Of a DNA stretch of 5,222 bases, positions 1 through 5,222 are shown piece by piece. Under the pieces are notes generated by a model that saw only the letters and a program-made list of their open reading frames with translations, was not told where the DNA came from and did no database searches. Positions within the stretch are counted from its first letter, which is position 1; each line of letters opens with the position of its first letter. The DNA is from Lachnospiraceae bacterium (GTDB lineage Bacteria; Bacillota; Clostridia; Lachnospirales; Lachnospiraceae), in NCBI GenBank assembly GCA_020860745.1, contig JAJBTR010000079.1, forward strand, positions 1 to 5,222. The letters run 5' to 3'. The translations under genes were made by a program, and so were the position numbers.

Positions 1-890
1 GTCTTAACCACATCGTAAGCTGAACTTCTTACTCCAACCTTCCCAACAAGTCCTACTCGTTCCTCAAATTCCATATAACATGCCAAAATAACTTTCAGCA
101 TATAGCGAATGAATGGTGTTGCATCATTTTCCTCTTTATGCCAACCGTAATCCGCTTTCTCAAGCATATCATAATAGACATCCTTTGTAGTTTCAATCCT
201 CTTTTCAATGCTGACGTACTTTCCTACCTCGTAGCCGTTCTGGTAAAGCAGAAGAAGCGTCAGCAACCGGCTCATCCTTCCATTTCCGTCATTAAAAGGA
301 TGAATGCACAGAAAATCACATATAAAAGCCGAAATCAAAATAAGCGGATCAACAATCTCCATGGACAACGTCCTTGTATAACTATCACAAATTGCTTCAA
401 TTGCAGCTTCTGTTTCATAAGGAGCAACCGGTGTAAAGCGTGTCACCTGTGTTCCATCCGGGTGCGTTTCGTTAATATAATTCTGCACATTCTTAAAGTG
501 GCCACCGTAAGACAATCCTGCATACTTCATCAGATCTCTGTGCAGCTGCAATATATAAGCGGATCTCACCGGAATATAATCATGGCTCTCGTGGATTGTG
601 TTCAAAACATCTCTATAACCCATAATTTCGCTTTCATCACGATTTCTTGGTGTTGTCTTCTCTTCCACCAACTGCTTCATTCTCGTACTGGTTGTCACAA
701 TCCCTTCAATCTTATTCGATGCCTCAGTACTCTGAATCTTTGCAATTTCAATCATACGAGTCAATTCAACCGGTTTTTGTCGAACGTATAAATCCTGCCG
801 ACCTTTGTATTCGTGTATCTTTGACAGATAGGTTATAATTTCCATATCCCACGTTTTTTGCGCAAGCTTAGAATAATCAAAACTTCTCAT
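1..890 (-). CDS. Fic family protein (class II type AMP-transferase), C-terminus cut by window edge
   Basis: The minus strand is open from the ATG at 890-888 to the left edge (296 codons, no stop). Residues 197-205 read HPFNDGNGR, the Fic catalytic loop, with H197 as the expected catalytic base. Fic enzymes usually transfer AMP from ATP to a hydroxyl side chain of a target protein. Residues 58-63 (SNKIEG) fit the (S/T)xxxE(G/N) inhibitory helix in its N-terminal position, as in class II autoinhibited Fic proteins, with E62 the predicted inhibitory glutamate. The N-terminus (MRSFDYSKL, then IHEYKGRQ) is typical of the free-standing family. The last visible residues (RSSAYDVVK) look like the entry to the C-terminal winged-helix domain many relatives carry, but most of it lies outside. 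AGGTGA at 899-894 precedes the start by only 3 bases. No antitoxin gene is visible beside it; the internal inhibitory motif makes one unnecessary. Target unknown. Confidence 0.93.
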   Translation of the reverse strand, partial: MRSFDYSKLAQKTWDMEIITYLSKIHEYKGRQDLYVRQKPVELTRMIEIAKIQSTEASNKIEGIVTTSTRMKQLVEEKTTPRNRDESEIMGYRDVLNTIHESHDYIPVRSAYILQLHRDLMKYAGLSYGGHFKNVQNYINETHPDGTQVTRFTPVAPYETEAAIEAICDSYTRTLSMEIVDPLILISAFICDFLCIHPFNDGNGRMSRLLTLLLLYQNGYEVGKYVSIEKRIETTKDVYYDMLEKADYGWHKEENDATPFIRYMLKVILACYMEFEERVGLVGKVGVRSSAYDVVK

Positions 891-922
891 ACATCACCTG
901 GGGCTGATACGTTTGCTTATTT

Positions 923-996
923 TTTCGTCCAGCCTTGCTTTCCTTTCGTCCAAATCCTACCCCATTTTGGACGAAAAGTCAACAAGGTGGACGAAA
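923..996. promoter_or_regulatory. Symmetric four-copy operator-like repeat (TTTCGTCCA) over the fic promoter
   Basis: Four exact copies of a 9-mer occur in 74 bases: TTTCGTCCA at 923-931 and 944-952, and its complement TGGACGAAA at 968-976 and 988-996. Starts are 21, 24 and 20 bases apart, roughly two helical turns each. The inner pair extends to a perfect 11-bp inverted repeat (944-954 with 966-976, 11-base spacer). The outer pair extends through CAAGG (923-937 with 983-996) with one unpaired base. Both pairs centre at about 960, inside the predicted fic promoter. The copies flank the -35, fill the -35/-10 spacer, cover the start point and enter the leader. No T-run follows on either strand, so this is not an intrinsic terminator. 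A dimeric DNA-binding protein, possibly Fic's own C-terminal helix-turn-helix, is the likeliest reader; that is inference. Confidence 0.7.
954..982 (-). promoter_or_regulatory. Predicted sigma-70/sigma-A promoter of fic
   Basis: On the minus strand TTGACT (982-977) is followed after exactly 17 bases by TAGGAT (959-954). This is 5/6 and 4/6 agreement with the -35 and -10 consensus at the best spacing. Transcription would start near 947, giving a leader of about 57 bases before the fic ATG. The spacer and -10 lie inside the repeat cluster at 923-996, so binding there should affect initiation. Not experimentally supported. Confidence 0.6.
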
Positions 997-1018
997 GCAT
1001 TTCTCTCAAAGGAACTCC

Positions 1019-1175
1019 TTACTTCTCCCACGGCATCTCCGGATTTGTGAAATGCCCGTAAGTGGAAACCTGATTGTAATCCACATCCAGAAGTCCTAAT
1101 TCTGAAGACAACGTCTTCCAACCTGTATCACTTAAGAAATTCAGGCACTTCCCCAAATCCCATGCTGTCCACGTA
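1019..1175 (-). pseudogene. C-terminal remnant resembling S-adenosylmethionine synthetase
   Basis: A minus-strand frame ends at the TAA at 1021-1019 and is open back to a stop at 1213-1211. Its last residues include VSTYGHFTNPEMPWEK. YGHF followed by a PWEK-type ending resembles the C-terminal tail of bacterial methionine adenosyltransferase, which makes S-adenosylmethionine from methionine and ATP. Only about 50 plausible residues remain, against roughly 390 in the full enzyme, and no start codon or catalytic region is present. Upstream of about 1175 the frame overlaps, antisense, the first codons of the Rpn-family gene, so sequence beyond that point is not native to this gene. A broken remnant at a rearrangement junction is the best reading. 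The family call rests on a short motif; an unrelated C-terminus is possible. Confidence 0.45.
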
Positions 1176-1177
1176 GT

Positions 1178-2094
1178 ATGCTTTTCGAGTTCGACCCTGA
1201 CACAAGACCACTATATCGCTTATGCTATAATGCAGTTTTTCATTATGTGTTCGACACCAATCGTCACCGCGACCGTGTTGAGCATCTTCTCAGCGCACTG
1301 CTCAACCAGAAAGTGCATATCATCGATGTACTTCCCCGCGAGGGCACTCAGATGGCGGAGATGGGATCGGAAGTCGTCGTGGATCTGCTCGTGCGCCTGG
1401 AAGACCGGAGCCTCGTGAATCTGGAAATCCAGAAGTACGGCTACAAATTCCCCGCCATGCGTATGGACTGCTACTGCGCAGATCTGATCATGCGGGAATA
1501 TAACCGCCTGCATAACAAGTACAAAGAGAAATTTACTTATCAGAAGCTCCACCCTGTTATCGCAATTGTGCTGATGGAGAAAAGCTCCTCAGAATTCAAC
1601 AACTTTCCCGATGTCTATATTCATCACGGAAATACGACCTGGGACAGCGGCCTGACGCTTCCCTCTTTGACCCGGCAGGTCTATGTTTGCCTTGACAAAT
1701 TCAGCAATGTCATGCAGAATAAAGACATTAGAACCGAGTTGGAAGCATGGCTTACGGCGCTCACTACGCAGAGCCTTGCGCGCATTGATGAACTGATCCG
1801 CAAATTCCCCGATTTTGCTGCTATCTACCGTGAAATCTTCGAATTTCGGACCAGACCGGAGGAGTTGATTCACATGTATTCAGAAGTACTGGCTGCGGCA
1901 GACCGCAACATGGACCGGATGATGATTGACGAGATGCAGGAGGAAATCGAAAAGCTTTCAAAAGAAATTGCTGAAAAAAGCAGGCTCTTGCTGAACAGAG
2001 CGCTGCTCTCGCTGACAAGGATGCTGCTCTTGTCAAACAGCAGAATCGCATCGAAGAGCTTACCGCAAAACTCACCATGTTTGAAAAGAAATAA
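1178..2094 (+). pseudogene. Rpn family recombination-promoting nuclease / PD-(D/E)XK putative transposase, 5'-truncated and frameshifted
   Basis: From the ATG at 1178 the protein reads FEFDPDTRPLYRLCYNAVF, then a PD-(D/E)XK core with D69 in VVVDLL and E83-x-Q85 in LEIQ, as in the Rpn/PDDEXK_2 family. These nucleases are linked to RecA-independent recombination. Compared with the second copy at the right edge, about 45 N-terminal residues are missing (Y17 here matches Y62 there), and there is no good ribosome binding site. At the A6 run 1974-1979 the frame breaks. The original frame runs on to 2173, through the terminator hairpin and into the end of ugd, which is clearly not native. The -1 frame continues from AAG at 1978 for 38 residues as an Ala/Leu/Glu-rich coiled-coil tail (ALAEQSAALADKDAALVKQQ) and stops at TAA 2092-2094. 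Probably a dead copy, unless slippage on the A-run restores the frame. Confidence 0.83.
1222..1283 (+). repeat. Direct repeat, left copy (within Rpn-family pseudogene)
   Basis: This segment matches 5161-5222 at 56 of 62 positions without gaps, including an uninterrupted identical run from about 1244 to 1279. The match is cut by the right window edge and probably continues through the gene. Confidence 0.85.
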
Positions 2095-2107
2095 ACCTGC
2101 ACAATCC

Positions 2108-2151
2108 GGCTTCGAGGATGTTGATGTTTATACTTCCTCGAAGCCTGTTTT
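2108..2151 (+). terminator. Intrinsic terminator after the left Rpn-family copy
   Basis: GGCTTCGAGGA (2108-2118) and TCCTCGAAGCC (2135-2145) form a perfect 11-bp stem with a 16-base loop, followed by TGTTTT. The hairpin begins 13 bases after the TAA at 2094, which supports that stop, and not 2173, as the ancestral end of the Rpn gene. It lies between convergent genes, and ugd ends at 2160, so the same stem may help end ugd transcripts. On that strand there is no immediate T-run, so the plus-strand role is better supported. Confidence 0.75.
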
Positions 2152-2159
2152 CATCCACA

Positions 2160-3404
2160 TCAATCTCTCTTAAAAATATCCCTCGTATACACTTTATCCT
2201 TTACATCGTCCAATTCTTCTGCGTTATACCGATTCGCAATAATGGAATCCGACTGACACTTAAATTCCTCCAGGTCATTCACAACCCGGGATCCGAAGAA
2301 AGTCTCGCCATCTTTCAGTGTCGGTTCATACACAATCACGGTTGCGCCCTTTGCCTTGATCCGCTTCATCACTCCCTGGATCGAAGACTGGCGGAAATTA
2401 TCGGAATTACTCTTCATGGTAAGCCGGTACACACCGACGACAACTTTTCTCTCCTTCTCACTGTTCCAGTCCTCGTTTGCACTGTACGCCCCGGTCATCT
2501 CCAGGACACGGTCTGTGATAAAATCTTTCCTGGTACGGTTACTCTCCACAATCGCCTGGATCAGGTTTTCAGGCACATCCGCATAATTCGCAAGGAGCTG
2601 CTTTGTATCTTTCGGAAGGCAATAGCCACCATATCCAAAGGACGGATTATTATAATGGGAACCGATTCTCGGATCCAGGCAGACGCCGTCGATAATCTGC
2701 TGTGTATCCTGCCCTTTAATCTCTGCATAAGTATGCAGCTCTGTGAAGTACGAGCCACGGCGCGGCAGATATTGATTGGCCAACAGTTTGACCGCCTCCG
2801 CCTCGGTAAAGCCCATGATCAGCGTATCGATATTCTCCTTGATTGCACCTTCCCGGAGCAGTTCCGCAAATGTATTTGCCGCCTTAACAAGCCGCGCATT
2901 CTTCACGTCCGTTCCGACAATAATACGGGACGGATAAAGGTTATCATAAAGGGCCTTGGATTCACGCAGGAATTCCGGGCTGAAAATAATATTGTCACAG
3001 TGAAATCGTTTCCGAATATCAGCCGTATATCCCACCGGAATCGTAGACTTGATTACAATAACGGCATCCGGATTGTATTGAATCACCAGCCGTATCACAT
3101 CCTCCACCGCAGAAGTATCAAAAAAATTCTTCCTGCTGTCATAATTTGTCGGAGCAGCGACTACCACAAAATCAGCGGAAGAATAAGCCGATTCCGCATC
3201 CAGTGTCGCGGTAAGGTCAAGTTCTTTTTCTGCAAGGTACTTTTCTATATATTCATCCCGGATCGGCGATATTCTCTGGTTTATTTTATCGACCTTTTCC
3301 GGGATGATATCCACCGCCATCACTTTGTTATGCTGAGCCAGCAATGTAGCGATGGACAGACCGACGTATCCCGTACCTGCAACCGCGATATTCCATTTAC
3401 TCAT
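2160..3404 (-). CDS. ugd: UDP-glucose 6-dehydrogenase
   Basis: This 414-residue cytoplasmic enzyme oxidises UDP-glucose to UDP-glucuronate with two NAD+, supplying precursor for acidic surface polysaccharide. The N-terminal Rossmann domain has GTGYVG at 10-15. SPEFLRE at 142-148 is the family's substrate-site motif. K206 and N210 in [10 protein letters not shown] fit the catalytic Lys/Asn of the central domain. [11 protein letters not shown] at 256-266 carries the nucleophile C262, which forms the thiohemiacetal. The C-terminal domain has [11 protein letters not shown] at 331-341. Overall the sequence resembles the short E. coli-type Ugd (388 residues), slightly longer at the C-terminus. The start at 3404 is chosen because AGGAG (3419-3415) lies 10 bases upstream and the glycine motif then sits at the usual depth. 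An in-frame ATG at 3461 would add 19 residues with no homology-like character. It lies 194 bases downstream of the epimerase gene on the same strand, so co-transcription is plausible but not shown. Confidence 0.95.
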   Translation of the reverse strand: MSKWNIAVAGTGYVGLSIATLLAQHNKVMAVDIIPEKVDKINQRISPIRDEYIEKYLAEKELDLTATLDAESAYSSADFVVVAAPTNYDSRKNFFDTSAVEDVIRLVIQYNPDAVIVIKSTIPVGYTADIRKRFHCDNIIFSPEFLRESKALYDNLYPSRIIVGTDVKNARLVKAANTFAELLREGAIKENIDTLIMGFTEAEAVKLLANQYLPRRGSYFTELHTYAEIKGQDTQQIIDGVCLDPRIGSHYNNPSFGYGGYCLPKDTKQLLANYADVPENLIQAIVESNRTRKDFITDRVLEMTGAYSANEDWNSEKERKVVVGVYRLTMKSNSDNFRQSSIQGVMKRIKAKGATVIVYEPTLKDGETFFGSRVVNDLEEFKCQSDSIIANRYNAEELDDVKDKVYTRDIFKRD

Positions 3405-3414
3405 AATTTTAAAA

Positions 3415-3422
3415 CTCCTCTC
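3415..3422 (-). promoter_or_regulatory. Ribosome binding site that decides the ugd start
   Basis: GAGAGGAG on the minus strand lies 10 bases before the ATG at 3404. It supports this start over the in-frame ATG at 3461, which begins inside the ATGCAT hairpin at 3446-3461. Confidence 0.7.
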
Positions 3423-3445
3423 GATCATCTCTTTTAACAATAGCA

Positions 3446-3461
3446 ATGCATTTTCATGCAT
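3446..3461 (-). repeat. Small perfect hairpin, ATGCAT stem with GAAA loop, in the ugd leader
   Basis: On the minus strand ATGCAT-GAAA-ATGCAT forms a 6-bp stem closed by a GNRA-type tetraloop, 42 bases upstream of the ugd start. Because ATGCAT is self-complementary this could be chance. If transcribed, it would sit upstream of the ribosome binding site and not mask it. Function unknown. Confidence 0.35.
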
Positions 3462-3488
3462 AAAAATAAGAGTCTGGATAAGGCTCTT
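3462..3488 (-). terminator. Weak terminator- or attenuator-like hairpin between the epimerase gene and ugd
   Basis: On the minus strand AAGAG (3488-3484) pairs with CTCTT (3472-3468) across an 11-base loop and is followed by ATTTTT. The stem is only 5 bp and AT-rich, so it would be a weak terminator at best. If it acts, it would reduce read-through from the epimerase gene into ugd. The rest of the 194-base spacer shows no ORF and no convincing promoter. Confidence 0.22.
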
Positions 3489-3598
3489 CTCTAAATCTCC
3501 GTTCCGGATACGGATAAACCGGAATTGAAATTATTTTCATTTCTGTGCCGCATAACATTTATCAGCCAATTCACATACGATTCATCAGCAGACAACGG

Positions 3599-4690
3599 CT
3601 AACTCAGATAAAACTCCCTGTACCATTCCGCAAATTTTCTCAGTCCTGTTCGCAGATCTGTTCCCGGCCTGAACCCGAAATCTTTCTCCAGGGCACTGGT
3701 ATCTGCATAGGTAACCGGCACGTCGCCCGGCTGCATCGGCACAAGTTCCCTGTGGGATTCAAAATCATAATCCCGCGGCAGCACTCCCGCCCGGATCAGT
3801 TCCTGCTGAAGAATATCTACAAAATCCAGCAGATTTTCCGGCGAACTGTTTCCGATGTTATAGACGGCATAGGGAGGCATTGGCAATCCGTCTTCTCCGA
3901 TCTTTCGTTCCGGCGCCCTCTGCATCACGCGTTTCACGCCCTCCACGATATCGTCCACATAGGTAAAATCACGTTTACAGTTTCCATAATTAAAAATCTG
4001 TATCTTTTCCCCCGCACGTAGTTTGTTTGTAAAACCGAAATATGCCATGTCCGGACGCCCCGCCGGTCCGTATACCGTAAAAAACCGCAAGCCTGTGGAT
4101 GGAATATTATAAAGCCTGGCATACGCATGAGCGAGAAGCTCATTGGATTTCTTTGTAGCAGCATAAAGTGATACCGGCTGGTCCACCTTGTCTTCTGTGG
4201 AATATGGCACTTTTTTGTTGCTGCCATACACAGATGATGAGGAAGCATAAACAAGATGCTCCACGCCAGAGCTGCCGCCATCATAGGAATGGCGGCAGGC
4301 TTCCAGAATATTGTAAAAACCAATCAGATTGCTTTCGATATAGGCATCGGGATTGCTGATACTGTATCGAACGCCGGCCTGTGCGGCCAGATTCACTACA
4401 ATCGATGGCCTGTAATCTCTGAAAACAGAATTCACATGATCCCTGTCTGCGATATTTCCTTTCACAAATGTCCAGATTGACTGCGGATATGCGTCGGCAG
4501 TTTTCTGGATTTCATCCAGTCGATACAGCTTGATCGACACATCATAGTAATCATTTAAGCTGTCAATCCCGATGATATTCACAGGAGACTGGGTTCGAAT
4601 CAGCTCCTGCACAAGATTTGCGCCGATAAAACCCGCCGCTCCTGTGATTAATATTGTTTTGTTTTTTAAGTTCACGTTACGATTCAACAT
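3599..4690 (-). CDS. NAD-dependent epimerase (extended SDR), probable UDP-glucuronate 4-epimerase
   Basis: This 363-residue cytoplasmic protein has the extended-SDR NAD-binding motif GAAGFIG at 17-23, a serine run in ASSSSVYG at 149-156, and the YxxxK pair Y176/K180 (YAATK) of the catalytic triad. The substrate-side stretch GPAGRPDMAYFGFT (208-221) followed by KRDFTYVDDIVEG (239-251), and PMQPGDVPVTYAD near 318-330, match UDP-glucuronate 4-epimerases better than GalE-type UDP-glucose epimerases. The likely reaction is reversible conversion of UDP-glucuronate to UDP-galacturonate, directly using the product of the neighbouring ugd. The start at 4690 is set by a perfect AGGAGGT (4702-4696) with a 5-base gap. 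It would be transcribed before ugd. No promoter stands out upstream. The exact substrate is inferred from motif resemblance and neighbour; a related epimerase or dehydratase activity is possible. Confidence 0.88.
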   Translation of the reverse strand: MLNRNVNLKNKTILITGAAGFIGANLVQELIRTQSPVNIIGIDSLNDYYDVSIKLYRLDEIQKTADAYPQSIWTFVKGNIADRDHVNSVFRDYRPSIVVNLAAQAGVRYSISNPDAYIESNLIGFYNILEACRHSYDGGSSGVEHLVYASSSSVYGSNKKVPYSTEDKVDQPVSLYAATKKSNELLAHAYARLYNIPSTGLRFFTVYGPAGRPDMAYFGFTNKLRAGEKIQIFNYGNCKRDFTYVDDIVEGVKRVMQRAPERKIGEDGLPMPPYAVYNIGNSSPENLLDFVDILQQELIRAGVLPRDYDFESHRELVPMQPGDVPVTYADTSALEKDFGFRPGTDLRTGLRKFAEWYREFYLS

Positions 4691-4695
4691 TATCT

Positions 4696-4702
4696 ACCTC
4701 CT
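4696..4702 (-). promoter_or_regulatory. Strong Shine-Dalgarno of the epimerase gene
   Basis: AGGAGGT on the minus strand is a full match to the anti-SD and ends 5 bases before the ATG at 4690, fixing this as the start rather than a later in-frame codon. Confidence 0.8.
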
Positions 4703-4971
4703 GATTTCTCGCCAGACAAAGCACCGCTTCCTGCACATAATCCACAGTCAGAATCTTCCCTGAAAATCAACTAATTCTTTTTAATCTTCCAATTTCAAAT
4801 TTTCTCTTGCATTCCGAAAAAACCTGTGCTATCCTCAATACATCAAATGCGGCTTTTCTTGCCGCAGCATATCTTTTGCGTCACGCATCTTTATTTTCGG
4901 AATCCCGTTTCGTGGACATGATCCGACAATAATAAGCAGTATGCAAATGAACAACCATTATATTTTATTGT
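4703..4971. other. Intergenic region between divergent epimerase and Rpn-family genes
   Basis: The spacer between the two divergent starts should hold both promoters. I found no convincing -35/-10 pair for the minus-strand operon. On the plus strand TATATT (4959-4964) could be a -10 but has no matching -35. A nested set of inverted repeats occupies 4811-4903 (listed separately). No coding frame here looks real. Confidence 0.5.
4811..4903. repeat. Nested inverted repeats, possible folded RNA or small element
   Basis: ATTCCGAAAA (4811-4820) is the exact complement of TTTTCGGAAT (4894-4903). Inside lie a second hairpin, TGCGGC-TTTTCTT-GCCGCA (4848-4866), and a short palindrome, TGCGTCACGCA (4877-4887). 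Together they could fold as a closed stem with two inner arms. A 10-bp inverted repeat at this distance is expected by chance about once per 10 kb, so the evidence is weak. No flanking target duplication is visible. Confidence 0.3.
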
Positions 4972-4978
4972 AAGGAGG
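4972..4978 (+). promoter_or_regulatory. Ribosome binding site of the right Rpn-family gene
   Basis: AAGGAGG lies 9 bases before the ATG at 4988 but only 3 before the ATG at 4982. It favours 4988 as the main start, although both are in the same frame and differ by two residues. Confidence 0.7.
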
Positions 4979-4987
4979 AACATGTCT

Positions 4988-5222
4988 ATGATCAAAAACA
5001 CATGCAGCATCTCTCATTTAACCGGCAGCCAGGTATCACCTGCGGAGATTTTAGATCAGGTAAAAAAACACCCGGTCGCCTATGGCCTCTACCAGAATTT
5101 TCCCTCGAAGTACCAGAAAGAATTCCTGGATTTCTGTTCCGGGAAAAACAGCATCTATATTTGCTACGATGCTGTTTTTCACTATGTGTTCGACACCAAT
5201 CGTCACCGCGACCGTGTTAAGC
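4988..5222 (+). CDS. Rpn family recombination-promoting nuclease / PD-(D/E)XK putative transposase, cut by right window edge
   Basis: The frame is open from 4982/4988 to the right edge. It has the complete N-terminal region missing from the left copy: AEILDQVKKHPVAYGLYQNF, then KYQKEFLDFC, then the shared ICYDAVFHYVFDTNRHRDRV. The PD-(D/E)XK catalytic residues lie beyond the window. Two ATGs are possible, at 4982 and 4988; AAGGAGG (4972-4978) is 3 bases from the first and 9 from the second, so 4988 is preferred. The last 62 bases match the left copy at 56 of 62 positions, so the two are recent relatives in the same orientation. Nothing visible is broken, and this may be the functional family member here. 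The family is associated with recombination-promoting nucleases; the function of this copy is inferred. Confidence 0.85.
   Translation, partial: MIKNTCSISHLTGSQVSPAEILDQVKKHPVAYGLYQNFPSKYQKEFLDFCSGKNSIYICYDAVFHYVFDTNRHRDRVK
5161..5222 (+). repeat. Direct repeat, right copy (within intact Rpn-family gene)
   Basis: Partner of 1222-1283, same orientation, about 3.9 kb away. Between the two copies lie the rest of the left Rpn copy, ugd and the epimerase gene. Confidence 0.85.

Noticed and set aside
138..791. Plus-strand frame of 217 codons
   Set aside because: Antisense shadow of fic; the minus strand carries the HPFNDGNGR motif and an uninterrupted frame.
923..996. CRISPR-like or terminator interpretation of the four repeats
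   Set aside because: Units are 9 bp, in both orientations, with no spacer-length repeats, and neither strand has a T-run after the hairpin.
858..1061. Plus-strand frame of 67 codons over the repeat cluster
   Set aside because: No ribosome binding site or family resemblance; it runs through the fic start, the operator repeats and the MetK-like tail on the other strand.
2095..2173. Original-frame tail of the left Rpn copy as a genuine C-terminus
   Set aside because: It reads through the terminator hairpin and into the 3' end of ugd and has no coiled-coil pattern; the -1 frame ending at 2094 does.
2118..3437. Long open frame (439 codons) on the plus strand
   Set aside because: It is antisense to ugd, whose motifs are complete, and its protein shows low-complexity shadow composition with no recognisable domain.
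3545..4021. Plus-strand frame of 158 codons
   Set aside because: Antisense to the epimerase gene, which has all SDR motifs; no family resemblance.
5002..5220. Plus-strand frame of 72 codons at the right edge
   Set aside because: Different frame of the same strand as the right Rpn copy, which has the good ribosome binding site and clear similarity to the left copy.

Overview
The window looks like Firmicutes chromosome, most likely a gut clostridium of the Lachnospiraceae type. This is inferred from moderate base composition, strong AGGAGG-type ribosome binding sites, the style of the Fic protein, and two copies of the Rpn/PD-(D/E)XK 'transposase' family that is abundant in that group. The assignment rests on recognition, not on a search.

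Layout from left to right: (1) a minus-strand Fic-domain AMP-transferase, cut by the left edge; (2) an apparent fic promoter embedded in four 9-bp operator-like repeats with near-perfect overall symmetry; (3) a minus-strand C-terminal remnant resembling S-adenosylmethionine synthetase; (4) a plus-strand Rpn-family nuclease that has lost its N-terminus at the same breakpoint and carries a frameshift near its 3' end, followed by a strong hairpin terminator; (5) a minus-strand pair, UDP-glucuronate 4-epimerase-like SDR (upstream) and UDP-glucose 6-dehydrogenase (downstream); (6) a 290-base gap with weak secondary-structure signals; (7) the start of a second, apparently intact Rpn-family gene on the plus strand, cut by the right edge.

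The two sugar-nucleotide enzymes act in sequence: Ugd makes UDP-glucuronate from UDP-glucose, and the epimerase would convert it to UDP-galacturonate, a precursor for acidic capsule or exopolysaccharide. No glycosyltransferase is visible here, so they are a precursor-supply pair.

The most interesting points are the symmetric four-site operator over the fic promoter, the breakpoint at about 1175 where two divergent genes have both lost their 5' ends, the A-run frameshift in the left Rpn copy, and the direct repeat formed by the two Rpn copies on either side of the sugar-nucleotide pair. I see no RNA gene, CRISPR array or complete insertion sequence.
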